Source of the DNA: Neisseria leonii
GTDB taxonomy: Bacteria; Pseudomonadota; Gammaproteobacteria; Burkholderiales; Neisseriaceae
Direction: 5' to 3'
Length of the DNA stretch: 64,000 bases
Assembly: GCF_028776105.2 (NCBI RefSeq)
Contig: NZ_CP145606.1
Location: 2,142,086 to 2,206,085, forward strand
The translations under genes were made by a program, and so were the position numbers. The notes under the pieces were generated by a model. It searched no databases and had not been told where the DNA came from. It worked only from the letters and a program-made list of their open reading frames with translations. Every line of letters begins with the position of its first letter. Within the stretch, counting starts at the first letter, position 1. Below are positions 33,860-44,185 of this stretch, one piece after another.

Positions 33860-34540
33860 ATGTATTATACTAACACACAATTTGCGTCCGACAAGCGGCC
33901 TCAGGTCATTATTTTCGATTGGGACGGCACGCTGGCCGATACGGCTGGGCCGATTGTGGCCGCTATGCGTGCGGCGTTTGCCGAAAACGGTCTGACACCG
34001 CCGCCGTCTGAAACAGTCAGGCAGCTGATCGGTTACAGCCTGCCGGTGATGGTGGCGCGTTTGGCGGCCGATTGCGACAGCAGTGTGCAGGCGCGCATTA
34101 TGCGCAGCTATATGCTCGGTACGCTCAATCCCAATAACGGCGGTATGCGTCTGTTCGATGATGCGCTGCCCTGTCTGGACGCGCTGAAAACGGCGGGTTT
34201 CCGCCTGGCGGTGGCGACGGGCAAGGGGCGGGCGGGGCTGGATAAAGCCATCGTCCAAACCGGTACGGCGGATTATTGGGAAACCACGTGCTGCGCGGAC
34301 GAATGTCCTTCCAAGCCCGCGCCGGATATGGTGCGGGAAATCTGTGGCGAACTGGGTGTGCTGCCGTCCTGCGTGTGGGTGGTGGGCGATACGGTTTACG
34401 ATGTGCAGATGGCGCTTGCGGCCGGGGCGCAGGCGGTGGCCGTTACGACCGGCGCGCACGATGAGGCGCAGTTGCGGCAGGCGAATCCGTCGGCAGTCAT
34501 CGGCTGTTTGGCCGAATTGCCCGCGCTGCTGGCGGTTTAG
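33860..34540 (+). CDS. HAD-family phosphatase (phosphoglycolate phosphatase-like)
   Basis: 226 residues. The HAD motifs are [11 protein letters not shown] (about residues 19-28), II with Thr in [12 protein letters not shown] Lys in PSKPAPDM and [12 protein letters not shown]. The cap is the small alpha-helical C1 type. Such proteins near rluC or sppA are usually annotated as phosphoglycolate phosphatases; real substrate unknown. The ATG at 33860 overlaps a -10-like TATTAT/TATACT, so the true start may differ. Divergent from the sucrose phosphorylase gene. A DUS is in frame as PPPSET. Confidence 0.82.
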   Translation: MYYTNTQFASDKRPQVIIFDWDGTLADTAGPIVAAMRAAFAENGLTPPPSETVRQLIGYSLPVMVARLAADCDSSVQARIMRSYMLGTLNPNNGGMRLFDDALPCLDALKTAGFRLAVATGKGRAGLDKAIVQTGTADYWETTCCADECPSKPAPDMVREICGELGVLPSCVWVVGDTVYDVQMALAAGAQAVAVTTGAHDEAQLRQANPSAVIGCLAELPALLAV

Positions 34541-34585
34541 GCGGGAAGCGGCCGGAAAACCCGCCTACCGAAACGCGGTATGCGG

Positions 34586-34594
34586 TGCTATAAT
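34586..34594 (+). promoter_or_regulatory. Extended -10 promoter for sppA
   Basis: TG, one base, TATAAT, 46 bases before the sppA start and after the HAD gene stop. Confidence 0.5.
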
Positions 34595-34640
34595 CCGCGC
34601 GGTTGTGCGGTTGAGGCCGTCTGAAATTTATGGATTCAAA

Positions 34641-35648
34641 ATGACTTTCAAAATCCGTCGGGAAGAAGAGAAGCGCGACAGTGTAAACGGGCTGCCGGAT
34701 GCTGCGGCGCAGCCGTGGGAACGTCAGGTGGTGGAGGGGCTGATTCAGACGGCCTACCGCGACCAGCGCAGCGCGCGTTTCTGGCGCAATGTCTGGCGGG
34801 GCGTATCCGCGCTGCTGTTTGCCGCCACGCTGTTTACGCTCCACAGTTGCGGGGGCGGTTTCAGCATGTCGGGCGGCAGCCGGCCGGCCAGCAAACCGCA
34901 TACGGCCGTCATCCGGCTCAACGGCGAAATCGGCGGCAGCCGCGATCAGGCCGCGCTGTTGCGCGAAGGCTTGGAGGCCGCTTATGCCAACAGCAGCGTG
35001 AAAGGGATTATTATCCGCGCCGACAGCCCGGGCGGCTCGCCCGTGATGGCCAATACCGCCTTTAAGGAAATACGCCGTCTGAAAGCGGACAATCCCGAAG
35101 TGCCGGTTTATGTGGTGGCCGAAGATATGTGCGCATCGGGCTGCTACTACATCGCGGCGGCGGCAGATAAAATTTATGCCGACCCGTCCAGTCTCATCGG
35201 CAGCATAGGCGTGATCGGCGGCGGTTTCGATTTTACCGGCCTGATGGACAAACTGGGTGTCAAACGCCGCCTGCGCATTGCGGGCGGCAATAAGGGTATG
35301 GGCGATCCGTTTTCGCCGGAAACGCCCGAGCAGCAGGCCATTTGGCAGGAAATGCTCAACGATATCCATCAGGAATTTATCAAAGCGGTGCGCGAAGGGC
35401 GCAAAGGCCGTCTGAAAGAGCAGCAGTTTCCCGATTTGTTCAGCGGCCGTATCTACACCGGCAACGAAGCGCAGAAAGCCGGCCTGATTGACGGTTTCGG
35501 CGATATTTACAGCGTTTCGCGCGATGAATTCGATGCGCCCGAACTGGTGGACTACACGCCCGAAGATGATGAACTGACCCGCCTGCTCGGCCGCCGCTTG
35601 GGCAGCGAAATCCAAAACGGCTGGAACAGCCTGCGTCAGACTTGGTAG
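34641..35648 (+). CDS. sppA: Signal peptide peptidase, S49 family
   Basis: 335 residues. An N-terminal cytoplasmic tail is followed by one membrane anchor (VSALLFAATLFTLHSC) and the ClpP/crotonase-fold S49 domain. IIRADSPGGSPVMANTAF and the nucleophile Ser in EDMCASGCYYIAAAADKIYA are seen, with GSIGVIGG after. It degrades cleaved signal peptides in the membrane. It is the single-domain short form, not the 67-kDa form of E. coli. Two DUS copies lie in coding sequence (IQTAY reversed and KGRLK). Confidence 0.92.
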   Translation: MTFKIRREEEKRDSVNGLPDAAAQPWERQVVEGLIQTAYRDQRSARFWRNVWRGVSALLFAATLFTLHSCGGGFSMSGGSRPASKPHTAVIRLNGEIGGSRDQAALLREGLEAAYANSSVKGIIIRADSPGGSPVMANTAFKEIRRLKADNPEVPVYVVAEDMCASGCYYIAAAADKIYADPSSLIGSIGVIGGGFDFTGLMDKLGVKRRLRIAGGNKGMGDPFSPETPEQQAIWQEMLNDIHQEFIKAVREGRKGRLKEQQFPDLFSGRIYTGNEAQKAGLIDGFGDIYSVSRDEFDAPELVDYTPEDDELTRLLGRRLGSEIQNGWNSLRQTW

Positions 35649-35657
35649 AAAAACAAT

Positions 35658-36380
35658 ATGGCACGCCGACAAATTATTCTGGATACCGAAACCACCGGCT
35701 TTGACCCCGCCACGGGCGACCGCATGATTGAGTTTGCCGGTATCGAAATGATCAACCGCCGCCTGACCGGCGACGCGCTGCACCTTTATATGCACCCCGA
35801 ACGCGATATTCCCGAAGGTGCGGTGGCGGTGCACGGCATCACGCTGGAAAAACTGGAAGCGGAAAACGCGCCGCCGTTTGCCGAAGTCGGGCAGCGGATA
35901 GCCGATTATCTGCGCGGGGCGGAGCTGATTATCCACAACGCCAAATTCGATGTCGGCTTTCTGGATATGGAATTTAAGCGCATCGGCTTGCCGAATGTGA
36001 AAGAGCTGGGCTGTGAGGTTATCGACACGCTGGCGATGGCGCGCGAAATGTTTCCCGGACAGAAAGCCAGTTTGGACGCGCTGTGTACCCGTTTCGAGGT
36101 GGACCGCAGCAAGCGCGTGTTCCACGGCGCGCTGATCGACTGCGAACTGCTGGCCGAAGTTTATCTGGCGATGACGCGCAGCCAGTTCAGTCTGGTGGAC
36201 ACGCTGGAAGCGGACAGCGGCGGTACGGTATCCGCCCTCAGTCGTCCGCGCCCGCAGTTTTTAAAAGTGCAGGCCGCTTCGCCGGAAGAATGCGCCGAAC
36301 ACGAAGCCTATCTCGACGGCTTGGATCAGGCGGCGGGCGGCCGCTGCGCGTGGCGCGGCAGTTTGCAGGAGAAAGCGTAG
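35658..36380 (+). CDS. dnaQ: DNA polymerase III epsilon subunit
   Basis: 240 residues. The proofreading 3'-5' exonuclease has Exo I ILDTETTGFD, Exo II HNAKFDVGFLDMEF and Exo III(epsilon) HGALIDCELLAEVY. The QAAS-PEE region near residue 210 should be the tether to the polymerase clamp and alpha subunits. It follows sppA by 9 bases and precedes ispD by 2, so it is inside one transcript. Confidence 0.95.
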   Translation: MARRQIILDTETTGFDPATGDRMIEFAGIEMINRRLTGDALHLYMHPERDIPEGAVAVHGITLEKLEAENAPPFAEVGQRIADYLRGAELIIHNAKFDVGFLDMEFKRIGLPNVKELGCEVIDTLAMAREMFPGQKASLDALCTRFEVDRSKRVFHGALIDCELLAEVYLAMTRSQFSLVDTLEADSGGTVSALSRPRPQFLKVQAASPEECAEHEAYLDGLDQAAGGRCAWRGSLQEKA

Positions 36381-36382
36381 CC

Positions 36383-37087
36383 GTGCGCCGCATCGCCCTG
36401 ATTCCCGCCGCCGGTGTCGGCGAGCGTTTCGGCGCAGACAGGCCCAAACAGTATGTGTCACTGGCCGGGCAGAGTGTGTTGGCGCACACCTTGACCGTCT
36501 TTGAACGCCACCCGCAGATTGACGCTGTAGCCGTGGTGATTTCGCCGCAGGATACATGGTTTGACGGCGAAATTCAGACGGCCGCTTTTTCCAAACTCCG
36601 TGTTTTGCGCAACGGCGGTGCCAGCCGTGCCGAAACCGTATCCAACGGCTTGGCCGCGCTGTCGGCAAGCGGGGCGGTTGCGGATCAGGACTGCGTTTTG
36701 GTACACGATGCCGCCCGCTGCTGCCTGCCGCGCCCCGCGCTCGACCGTCTGTTGGCCGCAGTCGGAGACGGCGGTTGTGCCATTTTGGCTTTGCCCGTTG
36801 CCGATACTTTAAAACGTTCGGCCGACGGCATGATCATTGATGAAACCGTTTCCCGCTGTATGCTTTGGCAGGCGCAAACGCCGCAGGCGGCACCGGCCGG
36901 ATTGCTCCGCCGCGCGCTCGCCGCCGCCGATGCCGCGCAGATGACCGATGAAGCCTCGGCACTCGAAGCCGCAGGCGCAGCGGTGAAGCTGGTAACGGGA
37001 GACAGCCGCAATCTCAAACTCACTTTGCCGCAAGACGAATACATTGTGCGCCTGCTGCTGGCGCACCCGTCGGAGGACGAATCATGA
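36383..37087 (+). CDS. ispD: 2-C-methyl-D-erythritol 4-phosphate cytidylyltransferase
   Basis: 234 residues from a GTG start 2 bases after dnaQ. It forms CDP-methylerythritol in the MEP isoprenoid pathway. The CTP loop [29 protein letters not shown] and [14 protein letters not shown] are the IspD signatures. A reversed DUS is in frame as EIQTAAF. Its stop overlaps ispF by 4 bases. Confidence 0.95.
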   Translation: MRRIALIPAAGVGERFGADRPKQYVSLAGQSVLAHTLTVFERHPQIDAVAVVISPQDTWFDGEIQTAAFSKLRVLRNGGASRAETVSNGLAALSASGAVADQDCVLVHDAARCCLPRPALDRLLAAVGDGGCAILALPVADTLKRSADGMIIDETVSRCMLWQAQTPQAAPAGLLRRALAAADAAQMTDEASALEAAGAAVKLVTGDSRNLKLTLPQDEYIVRLLLAHPSEDES

Positions 37088-37605
37088 ATATCCGTATTGG
37101 ACAGGGTTACGATGTCCACCAACTGGTTCCCGGCCGCCCGCTGATTCTCGGCGGTGTGGCCATTCCGTTCGACAAAGGCCTGCTCGGCCACTCCGATGCC
37201 GATGCGCTGCTGCACGCGCTCACCGATGCGCTGCTGGGGGCGGCAGCCTTGGGCGACATCGGCAAACTGTTTCCCGACACCGCCGCCGAAAACAAAGATG
37301 CCGACAGCCGCGTGCTGCTGCGTACTGCCTATCAGGCTGTGCGCCGTGCCGGTTGGCAGGTTGTCAATGTGGACAGCACCGTCATCGCCCAGCAGCCCAA
37401 GCTGCGTCCCCATATCGATGCGATGCGCGCAAACATTGCCGCCGATTTGGGTTTGCCCGTGGAGGCGGTGAACATTAAAGGAAAAACCAACGAAAAACTC
37501 GGCTATCTCGGCCGCTGCGAAGCTATTGAAGCACAAGCCGTGGTGCTGCTGGCCGCCGATACCGCCCGTCTGTTCCAAGACCAAACAGCATGGAAAACCG
37601 CTTGA
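37084..37605 (+). CDS. ispF: 2-C-methyl-D-erythritol 2,4-cyclodiphosphate synthase
   Basis: 173 residues, slightly longer than the usual 157-160 because of a C-terminal extension after [14 protein letters not shown]. The zinc ligands are in GYDVHQL and [29 protein letters not shown] and [11 protein letters not shown] are the substrate loops. It directly follows ispD in the pathway. ATGA overlap with ispD indicates coupled translation. Confidence 0.96.
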   Translation: MNIRIGQGYDVHQLVPGRPLILGGVAIPFDKGLLGHSDADALLHALTDALLGAAALGDIGKLFPDTAAENKDADSRVLLRTAYQAVRRAGWQVVNVDSTVIAQQPKLRPHIDAMRANIAADLGLPVEAVNIKGKTNEKLGYLGRCEAIEAQAVVLLAADTARLFQDQTAWKTA

Positions 37606-37627
37606 ACACCCGATAAGGAAACCCGTC

Positions 37628-38290
37628 ATGAACCAGCAGGAACTCAAACGCACTGCCGCCCGCAAAGCCGTGGAATTTGTCCCCGAAAACGAATACATCG
37701 GCATCGGCACAGGCTCGACCGTCAATCTGTTTATCGAAGAGCTGGCCGCCAGCGGCAAATGCATCAAAGGTGCAGTCAGCACGTCTTCCGCGACTTCCGC
37801 ACTGCTGGCAAAATTTGAAATTCCCGAAGTGTCGTTGCGCGAGGTGATACGGCTGGGCGTCTATATCGACGGGGCAGACGAAATCAACCACAGCCTGCAA
37901 ATGATTAAAGGCGGCGGCGGCGCTCTGTTGGGCGAGAAAATCGTGGCCAGCGCATCGGACAAATTCGTCTGCATTGCCGACGAAAGCAAATATGTGGCCA
38001 AACTCGGCCGCTTTCCGCTGCCGGTGGAAGTGATTCCGTCCGCCCGTTCGCTGGTGGCGCGCCAACTGCTCAAACTCGGCGGCGAACCCGAACTGCGCGT
38101 GGGCTTTACCACCGACAACGGCCACGAAATCCTCGATATCCACCATCTCGACATCAACCAGCCGCTGACTTTGGAAGACGAAATCAATAAAATCACCGGC
38201 GTGGTGGAAAACGGCATTTTCGCCCGCAATGGTGCAGATGTGCTGATTCTGGGCAGGGCGTCGGGTGCGGAAGTGATCCATATCCGTTAA
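37628..38290 (+). CDS. rpiA: Ribose-5-phosphate isomerase A
   Basis: 220 residues. It interconverts ribose 5-phosphate and ribulose 5-phosphate. The phosphate loop GIGTGSTVNLFIEEL, the catalytic Asp pair in VYIDGADEIN and KGGGGALLGEKIVAS are conserved. The start ATG has AAGGAAACCC upstream, 22 bases after ispF. It is the last gene before a DUS-pair terminator. Confidence 0.97.
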   Translation: MNQQELKRTAARKAVEFVPENEYIGIGTGSTVNLFIEELAASGKCIKGAVSTSSATSALLAKFEIPEVSLREVIRLGVYIDGADEINHSLQMIKGGGGALLGEKIVASASDKFVCIADESKYVAKLGRFPLPVEVIPSARSLVARQLLKLGGEPELRVGFTTDNGHEILDIHHLDINQPLTLEDEINKITGVVENGIFARNGADVLILGRASGAEVIHIR

Positions 38291-38360
38291 GTTTCCGCTG
38301 CCCAAAAATACTGTTTTGTCGGGCTCATTCGAGCCTGTAATCTATAATCTGTCATACATC

Positions 38361-38410
38361 AGGCCGTCTGAAAACGCTGTCGGGGGATATGCGTTTTCAG
38401 ACGGCCTTTT
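38361..38410. terminator. DUS inverted-pair terminator between rpiA and ppsR
   Basis: AGGCCGTCTGAAAACGC faces GCGTTTTCAGACGGCC with T-run. The converging genes may share it. Confidence 0.82.
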
Positions 38411-38437
38411 CGGCGGCGTCTTCTGCCTGCGCGTGCG

Positions 38438-39271
38438 TTAAAAACGCCGTTTCAGCTTACAGGCCTGCATGATACTGACGGCCAGCTCCTCCACCGATTT
38501 CTGCGTGGTATTGGTGAAAGGGATATTGAAGCGGCGGAACATGGCCTGCGCCTCGGCCACTTCGCGTTTGCAGGTGGCCAGGCTGGCATAGTGGGAATCA
38601 GGACGGCGTTCCTGGCGGATTTCCGCCAACCGGTCGGGCTGAATGGTCAGGCCGTAGAGTTTGTTGAGATGGTTGCGCAGCATGGGCGGCAGGCCGGGAT
38701 TGTCCAAATCGTCCGGTGTGAGCGGATAGTTGGCCGCGCGGATGCCGTATTGCAGTGCCAGATACAGGCAGGTCGGCGTTTTGCCGCTGCGCGAAACCCC
38801 GATCAGAATCACATCGGCTTTTTGCAGGTCTTTATCGCTGATGCCGTCGTCGTGATTGAGCGAAAAATTGACCGCTTCCATGCGCGCATCGTAACGTTCC
38901 GTATCGCCGATACCGTGCCGCCCGCCTGCGGTATGGCGCGCCTGTATGCCCAATTCGTCTTCCAGCTGGCCGAGAAAAGCATCGAAAAAACTCAGGTGCA
39001 GGCCGGGGCTGCTTTTGATGATGCTGCGGATTTCCTCATCGACAATGCTGGAAAAAACCAGCGGGCGCAAGGCCGTCTGCTGGGCGGTTTTCTCGATAAT
39101 CTGCACCATGGCGCGCGCCTTCTCGGGCGTATCGACAAAAGGGTAGGTGGCACGCTTGAACTGCACATCGCGAAACTGCTCCAGCAGTGCCTCACCCATG
39201 CTTTCGGACGTGAGGCCGGTGCGGTCGGAAATAAAAAAAGCGGGTCGTCTGGCCATCGGCACGGTATCCAT
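38438..39271 (-). CDS. ppsR: PEP synthase regulatory kinase/pyrophosphorylase
   Basis: 277 residues from ATG at 39271 (a later ATG at 39256, giving 272, is also possible; neither has a strong ribosome site). The DUF299 family opens AFFISDRTGLTSESMGEALL. The P-loop is LIGVSRSGKTPTCLYLALQ. It inactivates PEP synthase by ADP-dependent Thr phosphorylation and reactivates it by Pi-dependent dephosphorylation. The target, ppsA, is the divergent neighbour. Confidence 0.93.
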   Translation of the reverse strand: MDTVPMARRPAFFISDRTGLTSESMGEALLEQFRDVQFKRATYPFVDTPEKARAMVQIIEKTAQQTALRPLVFSSIVDEEIRSIIKSSPGLHLSFFDAFLGQLEDELGIQARHTAGGRHGIGDTERYDARMEAVNFSLNHDDGISDKDLQKADVILIGVSRSGKTPTCLYLALQYGIRAANYPLTPDDLDNPGLPPMLRNHLNKLYGLTIQPDRLAEIRQERRPDSHYASLATCKREVAEAQAMFRRFNIPFTNTTQKSVEELAVSIMQACKLKRRF

Positions 39272-39681
39272 TGTGATTGAAATAAAGACAAGTACGGCAG
39301 GCGGCATCATAGCAATACACGCCTTTTTTGACCATGCGTTTAAAATACTACACTCTGCTACATGAAAATAAGCGGGCATGTAAATACACATTTAATTTCA
39401 ATAAATGAGTATAAATTGAAATTTTATTTTTGCTGATGCGGCAGACGGCAGCCGGTAAAACCGGCAGGGGCGGCAGCTAAACGGCGGATTAAGCAGTATT
39501 TAGTTTCTGATACGGTTTTTGTCCGGCCGGATTTCACCGTGTTACAATCGGGTGTTTCGGCAATTTTCCGCACGGTTTGCCGCATTTTGTACCGCAGACG
39601 GCATAGCGGGCTGCTGCCGAGTAGATTAGAATATCTCCCGTTTTTGCACTTGGTCTCCAACCTTTCTTTCGGAACAATAAA
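39272..39681. other. ppsR/ppsA divergent intergenic region
   Basis: 410 bases, notably AT-rich for this window. A dyad AATTTCAAT (39394-39402) / ATTGAAATT (39415-39423) lies in the middle around a TATAAA-type sequence and could be an operator for both genes. No coding frame is supported. Confidence 0.55.
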
Positions 39682-42069
39682 ATGGCTGAAAATTACGTTA
39701 TCTGGTTTGAAAATCTGCGCATGACCGATGTCGAGCGCGTGGGCGGTAAAAATGCTTCTCTGGGCGAGATGATTAGCCAGCTCACCGAAAAAGGCGTACG
39801 CGTTCCCGGCGGTTTTGCCACCACAGCCGAGGCTTACCGCGCATTTTTGGCGCATAACGGCCTGAACGGGCGCATTTCGGCCGCATTGGCCGCGCTGGAT
39901 GTGGAAGATGTGGCCGAGCTGGCGCGAGTGGGTAAGGAAATCCGCCAATGGATTTTGGAAACCCCGTTTCCGGCCGAATTGGATCAGGCTGTGGAAGCAG
40001 CATGGGAAAAAATGGTAGCCGATGCGGGCAGCGATCAGATTTCGGTGGCAGTGCGCTCTTCGGCCACGGCGGAAGACCTGCCTGATGCCTCGTTTGCCGG
40101 CCAGCAGGAAACTTTTTTGAACATCAACGGTTTGGAAAATGTCAAAGAGGCCATGAAGCATGTGTTTGCCTCTCTTTATAACGACCGTGCCATTTCCTAC
40201 CGTGTCCACAAAGGCTTTGCGCACGATGTGGTGGCTTTGTCCGCAGGCGTGCAGCGCATGGTGCGTTCCGACAGCGGTGCGGCGGGGGTGATGTTCTCCA
40301 TCGATACCGAAAGCGGTTTCGACCAGGTGGTATTTATCACCGCTTCTTACGGCTTGGGCGAAACTGTGGTGCAGGGTGCGGTCAATCCCGATGAATTTTA
40401 TGTCCACAAGCCCACACTGGCAGCGGGCAAACCGGCTATTTTGCGCAAAACGCTCGGTTCCAAGCTGATTAAAATGACGTTTACCGACAAGGCGCAGGCA
40501 GGCAAGTCGGTGCAGGTGGTCGATGTACCCGAAACCGACCGCCGCCGCTTCTCGATTTCCCCCGAAGAAATTACCGAGTTGGCCAAATATGCCGTGATGA
40601 TTGAAGAGCACTACGGCCGCCCGATGGACATCGAATGGGGACGAGACGGTATCGACGGCAAGCTCTATATCCTCCAAGCACGTCCGGAAACCGTGAAATC
40701 GCAAGAGGAAAGCGGCCGCAGCCTGCGCCGTTACAGCATCAGCGGCGAGAAAACCGTTTTGGCCGAAGGCCGTGCCATCGGCCAGAAAGTCGGCCAAGGC
40801 AAAGTGCGGCTGGTTAAAGACGCGTCCGAAATGGATACGGTCAAAGCGGGCGATATTCTGGTAACCGATATGACCGATCCGGATTGGGAGCCGGTGATGA
40901 AGCGTGCGGCAGCCATTGTGACCAACCGTGGCGGCCGTACCTGTCATGCGGCGATTATCGCGCGCGAACTGGGTATTCCTGCCGTGGTCGGCTGCGGCGA
41001 TGCGTCCGAGCGGCTCAGCGAAGGTCAGGAAGTAACCGTATCCTGTGCAGAGGGCGATACCGGCTTTATTTACGACGGTCTGCTGAATGTGGAAGTCAGT
41101 GATGTAGCATTGGACAATATGCCCGCTTCACCGGTGAAAATCATGATGAACGTGGGTAATCCCGAGTTGGCATTTTCGTTCTCGGGTCTGCCCAGCGAAG
41201 GCATCGGTTTGGCGCGTATGGAGTTTATTATCAACCGCCAAATCGGTATCCACCCGAAAGCCTTGCTGGACTTTGACAGCCAAGATGACGACATCAAGGA
41301 AGAAATCGAAGCGCGTATTGCCGGTTATGAATCGCCGGTGGCATTTTATGTGGACAAAATCGCCGAAGGTGTGGCGACATTGGCCGCTTCGGTTTACCCG
41401 CGCAAAGTGATTGTGCGGATGTCCGATTTCAAATCCAATGAATACGCCGGCCTGATCGGCGGCAGCCGTTACGAGCCGCACGAGGAAAATCCGATGATCG
41501 GTTTCCGAGGTGCCGCCCGCTATGTTTCGGACGATTTCAAGGAATGTTTCGCCTTGGAATGTCAGGCACTCAAACGCGTGCGCGATGAGATGGGCTTGAC
41601 AAATGTGGAAATCATGATTCCGTTCGTGCGCACGCTGGCCGAGGCCGAAGCGGTGATTAAAGCCTTGAAAGCCAACGGTTTGGAACGCGGTAAAAACGGC
41701 CTGCGTCTGATTATGATGTGCGAAGTGCCGAGCAATGCGCTTTTGGCCGAGCAGTTCCTGCAATATTTCGACGGCTTCTCTATCGGCTCGAACGATATGA
41801 CCCAGCTGACGCTGGGCGTGGACCGAGACAGCGGCGGTCCGATTGCCGCTACTTTCGACGAACGCAATCCGGCGGTAAAAGTGATGCTGCACTTGGCGAT
41901 TTCCGCCTGCCGCAAGCACAATAAATATGTCGGTATCTGCGGGCAGGGGCCGTCTGACCACCCCGATTTTGCCAAATGGCTGGTGGAAGAGGGCATTGAT
42001 ACGGTTTCGCTCAATCCCGATACGGTGATTGAAACCTGGCTGTATCTGGCTAAGGAATTGAACAGTTGA
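39682..42069 (+). CDS. ppsA: Phosphoenolpyruvate synthase
   Basis: 795 residues, the full PpsA length. It makes PEP from pyruvate and ATP for gluconeogenesis. The ATP-grasp domain begins [10 protein letters not shown] and has [24 protein letters not shown]. The swivelling His domain carries [21 protein letters not shown] with the phosphorylated His and the regulatory Thr. The C-terminal PEP-binding barrel includes [11 protein letters not shown] with its catalytic Cys. Upstream GAACAATAAA is a weak ribosome site. Malate synthase in this window and PpsA point to growth on C2-C3 acids. Confidence 0.97.
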   Translation: MAENYVIWFENLRMTDVERVGGKNASLGEMISQLTEKGVRVPGGFATTAEAYRAFLAHNGLNGRISAALAALDVEDVAELARVGKEIRQWILETPFPAELDQAVEAAWEKMVADAGSDQISVAVRSSATAEDLPDASFAGQQETFLNINGLENVKEAMKHVFASLYNDRAISYRVHKGFAHDVVALSAGVQRMVRSDSGAAGVMFSIDTESGFDQVVFITASYGLGETVVQGAVNPDEFYVHKPTLAAGKPAILRKTLGSKLIKMTFTDKAQAGKSVQVVDVPETDRRRFSISPEEITELAKYAVMIEEHYGRPMDIEWGRDGIDGKLYILQARPETVKSQEESGRSLRRYSISGEKTVLAEGRAIGQKVGQGKVRLVKDASEMDTVKAGDILVTDMTDPDWEPVMKRAAAIVTNRGGRTCHAAIIARELGIPAVVGCGDASERLSEGQEVTVSCAEGDTGFIYDGLLNVEVSDVALDNMPASPVKIMMNVGNPELAFSFSGLPSEGIGLARMEFIINRQIGIHPKALLDFDSQDDDIKEEIEARIAGYESPVAFYVDKIAEGVATLAASVYPRKVIVRMSDFKSNEYAGLIGGSRYEPHEENPMIGFRGAARYVSDDFKECFALECQALKRVRDEMGLTNVEIMIPFVRTLAEAEAVIKALKANGLERGKNGLRLIMMCEVPSNALLAEQFLQYFDGFSIGSNDMTQLTLGVDRDSGGPIAATFDERNPAVKVMLHLAISACRKHNKYVGICGQGPSDHPDFAKWLVEEGIDTVSLNPDTVIETWLYLAKELNS

Positions 42070-42080
42070 TTCCGTGAAAA

Positions 42081-42116
42081 GCAAAACCGCCGCATTGAGA
42101 TGCGGCAGTTTTGATG
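42081..42116 (+). terminator. Intrinsic terminator after ppsA
   Basis: CAAAAC-CGCCGCAT pairs with ATGCGGC-GTTTTG type arms across a 4-base loop, with one bulge, then TTTTG. Confidence 0.7.
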
Positions 42117-42127
42117 CTATCCCCTCT

Positions 42128-42175
42128 AAAAAGGCCGTCTGAAAACGGGAAACAGCGTTTTCAGACGGCCTTTTT
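42128..42175. terminator. DUS inverted-pair terminator between ppsA and phoU
   Basis: AAAAAGGCCGTCTGAAAACG faces CGTTTTCAGACGGCCTTTTT, suitable for both converging genes. Confidence 0.88.
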
Positions 42176-42189
42176 CGGCAGTTGCCGGT

Positions 42190-42888
42190 TCAGGCGATGG
42201 TTTTTTTGATTTCTTCCAGCGACGTGTGGCGGACATCGATGCCTTTGGTCAGGTACACCACATGCTCGGCGATGTTTTTGGCATGGTCGCCGATGCGTTC
42301 GACGCTGCGCGCCATAAACAGAATATCGATGTTGCTGCCGATGCTGCGCGGATCTTCCATCATATAGGTGATGCGGCTGCGCAATTGGCTGAGATAGTCG
42401 TGATCCAATATTTTGTCGGTTTCCGTCAGCTCGATGACAACGTCGGCATCCAGTCGGGCGAAAGCGTCCAATGCGCGGCGCAGCATGCCTTGCGTGATCC
42501 GTGCCAAACGCGCCACACCCAGCAGGTCGGCAGATGTGGCGCGTTGGTGTTTGGCCAGATCTTGACCGATCAGGGCGATTTTTTTGATTTCGTCTCCGAT
42601 GCGTTCCAGATCGACGATAATCCGGATAACCGTCATCACAAAGCGCAGGTCGCCTGCGGCAGGCTGGCGGCGGGCGATAATGGTTTGGCAGGCATCGTCG
42701 ATTTGGATTTCCAGATCGTTCAATGCTTCGTCGCCGTCGATAATCGGCGTGAACGCATCGGTTTCGAGATGCTGCATAACCGCTAAGATACCGTTGAGCT
42801 GCTGTTCGGCCAAGCCGCCCATGCGCATGACTTCGCTGCGTACATTTTCAAGCTCTTCGTTGAAGCGGGAAGAAATATGCTCCGACAT
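42190..42888 (-). CDS. phoU: Phosphate transport regulator PhoU
   Basis: 232 residues from ATG with GAGGACA upstream. Two PhoU three-helix repeats are visible, each with the acidic metal-cluster motif (ExxxDxxxxD, as in RIIVDLERIGDEIKKIA and FMARSVERIGDHAKNIAEHV). It links the Pst transporter with PhoR signalling and limits phosphate uptake. No pst or pho genes are beside it, so it stands alone here. Confidence 0.94.
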   Translation of the reverse strand: MSEHISSRFNEELENVRSEVMRMGGLAEQQLNGILAVMQHLETDAFTPIIDGDEALNDLEIQIDDACQTIIARRQPAAGDLRFVMTVIRIIVDLERIGDEIKKIALIGQDLAKHQRATSADLLGVARLARITQGMLRRALDAFARLDADVVIELTETDKILDHDYLSQLRSRITYMMEDPRSIGSNIDILFMARSVERIGDHAKNIAEHVVYLTKGIDVRHTSLEEIKKTIA

Positions 42889-43070
42889 GATGCTGTCCTC
42901 AATGATCCGTATCAGAAATTCTGCCATCTTACCCGCATTTTATGACAGGAAATTGACAGCTCGGCCGCCTCAGGCCGTCTGAAAACGGGTTTCTGCGGGA
43001 CTCAAACCCGCCAAACGGGGATTTTCTGACCGGAACAGGCCGTACCGATTTTCGGGGAGTGGCAATGCGG

Positions 43071-43424
43071 CTAACGTTCGGCCTGACGTTCGATTTCCAC
43101 GCCGACTTCGCGGACATCGGGCAGAATGCCGGGCTTGGTCACGCGCACGCGTACCCACAGTGCGCCGAAATCACGCAGGATGAGGGCGGCCGTATGTTCG
43201 GCCAGGGCTTCGAGCAGGAGGAAATCCTGTTTTTCCAGACTGTCGCGCACGGCTTGGCACACGTCGCCGTAGTGGATGGTGTCGGCAATACGGTCCGAAG
43301 CGGCACTTTGCGGCGGCACGCCGACGGTTAAATCCAGTATCAGGGTCTGCCTGCGTTCGCGCTCCCAGGCATAAACGCCGATCAGGGTATCGGCTTTGAG
43401 GCCGTGCAGAAAAATTTTATCCAT
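43071..43424 (-). CDS. folB: Dihydroneopterin aldolase
   Basis: 117 residues. It splits dihydroneopterin to hydroxymethyl-dihydropterin, just before FolK. The opening MDKIFLHGLKADTLIGVYAWERERRQ holds the conserved Glu. LLLEALAEHTAALIL carries the second Glu, and VRVTKPGILPDVREVGVEIER the catalytic Lys. It is divergent from plsY, a pairing seen in many Proteobacteria. Confidence 0.95.
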   Translation of the reverse strand: MDKIFLHGLKADTLIGVYAWERERRQTLILDLTVGVPPQSAASDRIADTIHYGDVCQAVRDSLEKQDFLLLEALAEHTAALILRDFGALWVRVRVTKPGILPDVREVGVEIERQAER

Positions 43425-43478
43425 CAGAAGTACCGTTTCAGTTAAAATTCCCGCTGTTATTCTAATGCAAAACCGCTT

Positions 43479-44081
43479 ATGTTCGTGAATGTATCCACTG
43501 TTTTAATGGCCTATCTGCTCGGTTCGCTGTCGTTTGCCGTGATGGTTTCCAAATGGTTCGGTATGGCCGATCCGCGCACCTACGGCTCGGGAAATCCGGG
43601 TGCCACCAATGTGCTGCGCAGCGGGAAAAAAGCCGCTGCCGCTTTAACGCTGCTGGGCGATGCGCTCAAAGGGCTGCTGGCCGTATGGTTGGCGCGTGTG
43701 CTGCAAACGCGTTTCGGGTTGGAAGACGGTGTCGTGGGCATGGCGGCGGTGGCGGCATTGGTCGGACATATGTGGCCGCTGTTTTTCGGTTTTAAGGGCG
43801 GTAAAGGCGTGGCGACGGCGGTGGGCGTGCTGCTCGGACTGTCGTGGCCGGTGGCCTTGATTTGTGCGGCGGTGTGGCTGGTGATGGCTTTCGGTTTCAA
43901 GGTATCGTCGCTGGCCGCGCTGGCGGCCACGCTGCTCAGCCCCGTTTTGGCCTATTTTATGATGCCCGCGCCTCTGGCATGGGCGGTGCTGGTGATTGCC
44001 GTGCTGGTGATTGTGCGGCATAAAAGCAATATTCGGAAACTGCTGGCCGGCAAGGAAGACAAAATCGGCGGCAGGCCGTAA
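43479..44081 (+). CDS. plsY: Acyl-phosphate:glycerol-3-phosphate acyltransferase
   Basis: 200 residues with five membrane segments. It starts phospholipid synthesis using acyl-phosphate made by PlsX. The three PlsY motifs are present: GSGNPGATNVLRSGKKAA, GHMWPLFFGFKGGKGVAT and the C-terminal VLVIVRHKSNIRKLLAGKE. Start MFVNVSTVLM is 54 bases from the divergent folB start. Confidence 0.96.
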   Translation: MFVNVSTVLMAYLLGSLSFAVMVSKWFGMADPRTYGSGNPGATNVLRSGKKAAAALTLLGDALKGLLAVWLARVLQTRFGLEDGVVGMAAVAALVGHMWPLFFGFKGGKGVATAVGVLLGLSWPVALICAAVWLVMAFGFKVSSLAALAATLLSPVLAYFMMPAPLAWAVLVIAVLVIVRHKSNIRKLLAGKEDKIGGRP

Positions 44082-44094
44082 TCAAAACCGCCTG

Positions 44095-44134
44095 AGGCCG
44101 TCTGAAAACCGCATCACGGGTTTTCAGACGGCCT
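44095..44134. terminator. DUS inverted-pair terminator after plsY
   Basis: GAGGCCGTCTGAAAACC faces GGTTTTCAGACGGCCT. T-run is short, since guaA begins 50 bases on. Confidence 0.65.
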
Positions 44135-44185
44135 GCGGCATTGTGTTAAAATCCGTTTTATTTTTCCCGATTTCAGGCCATTATC

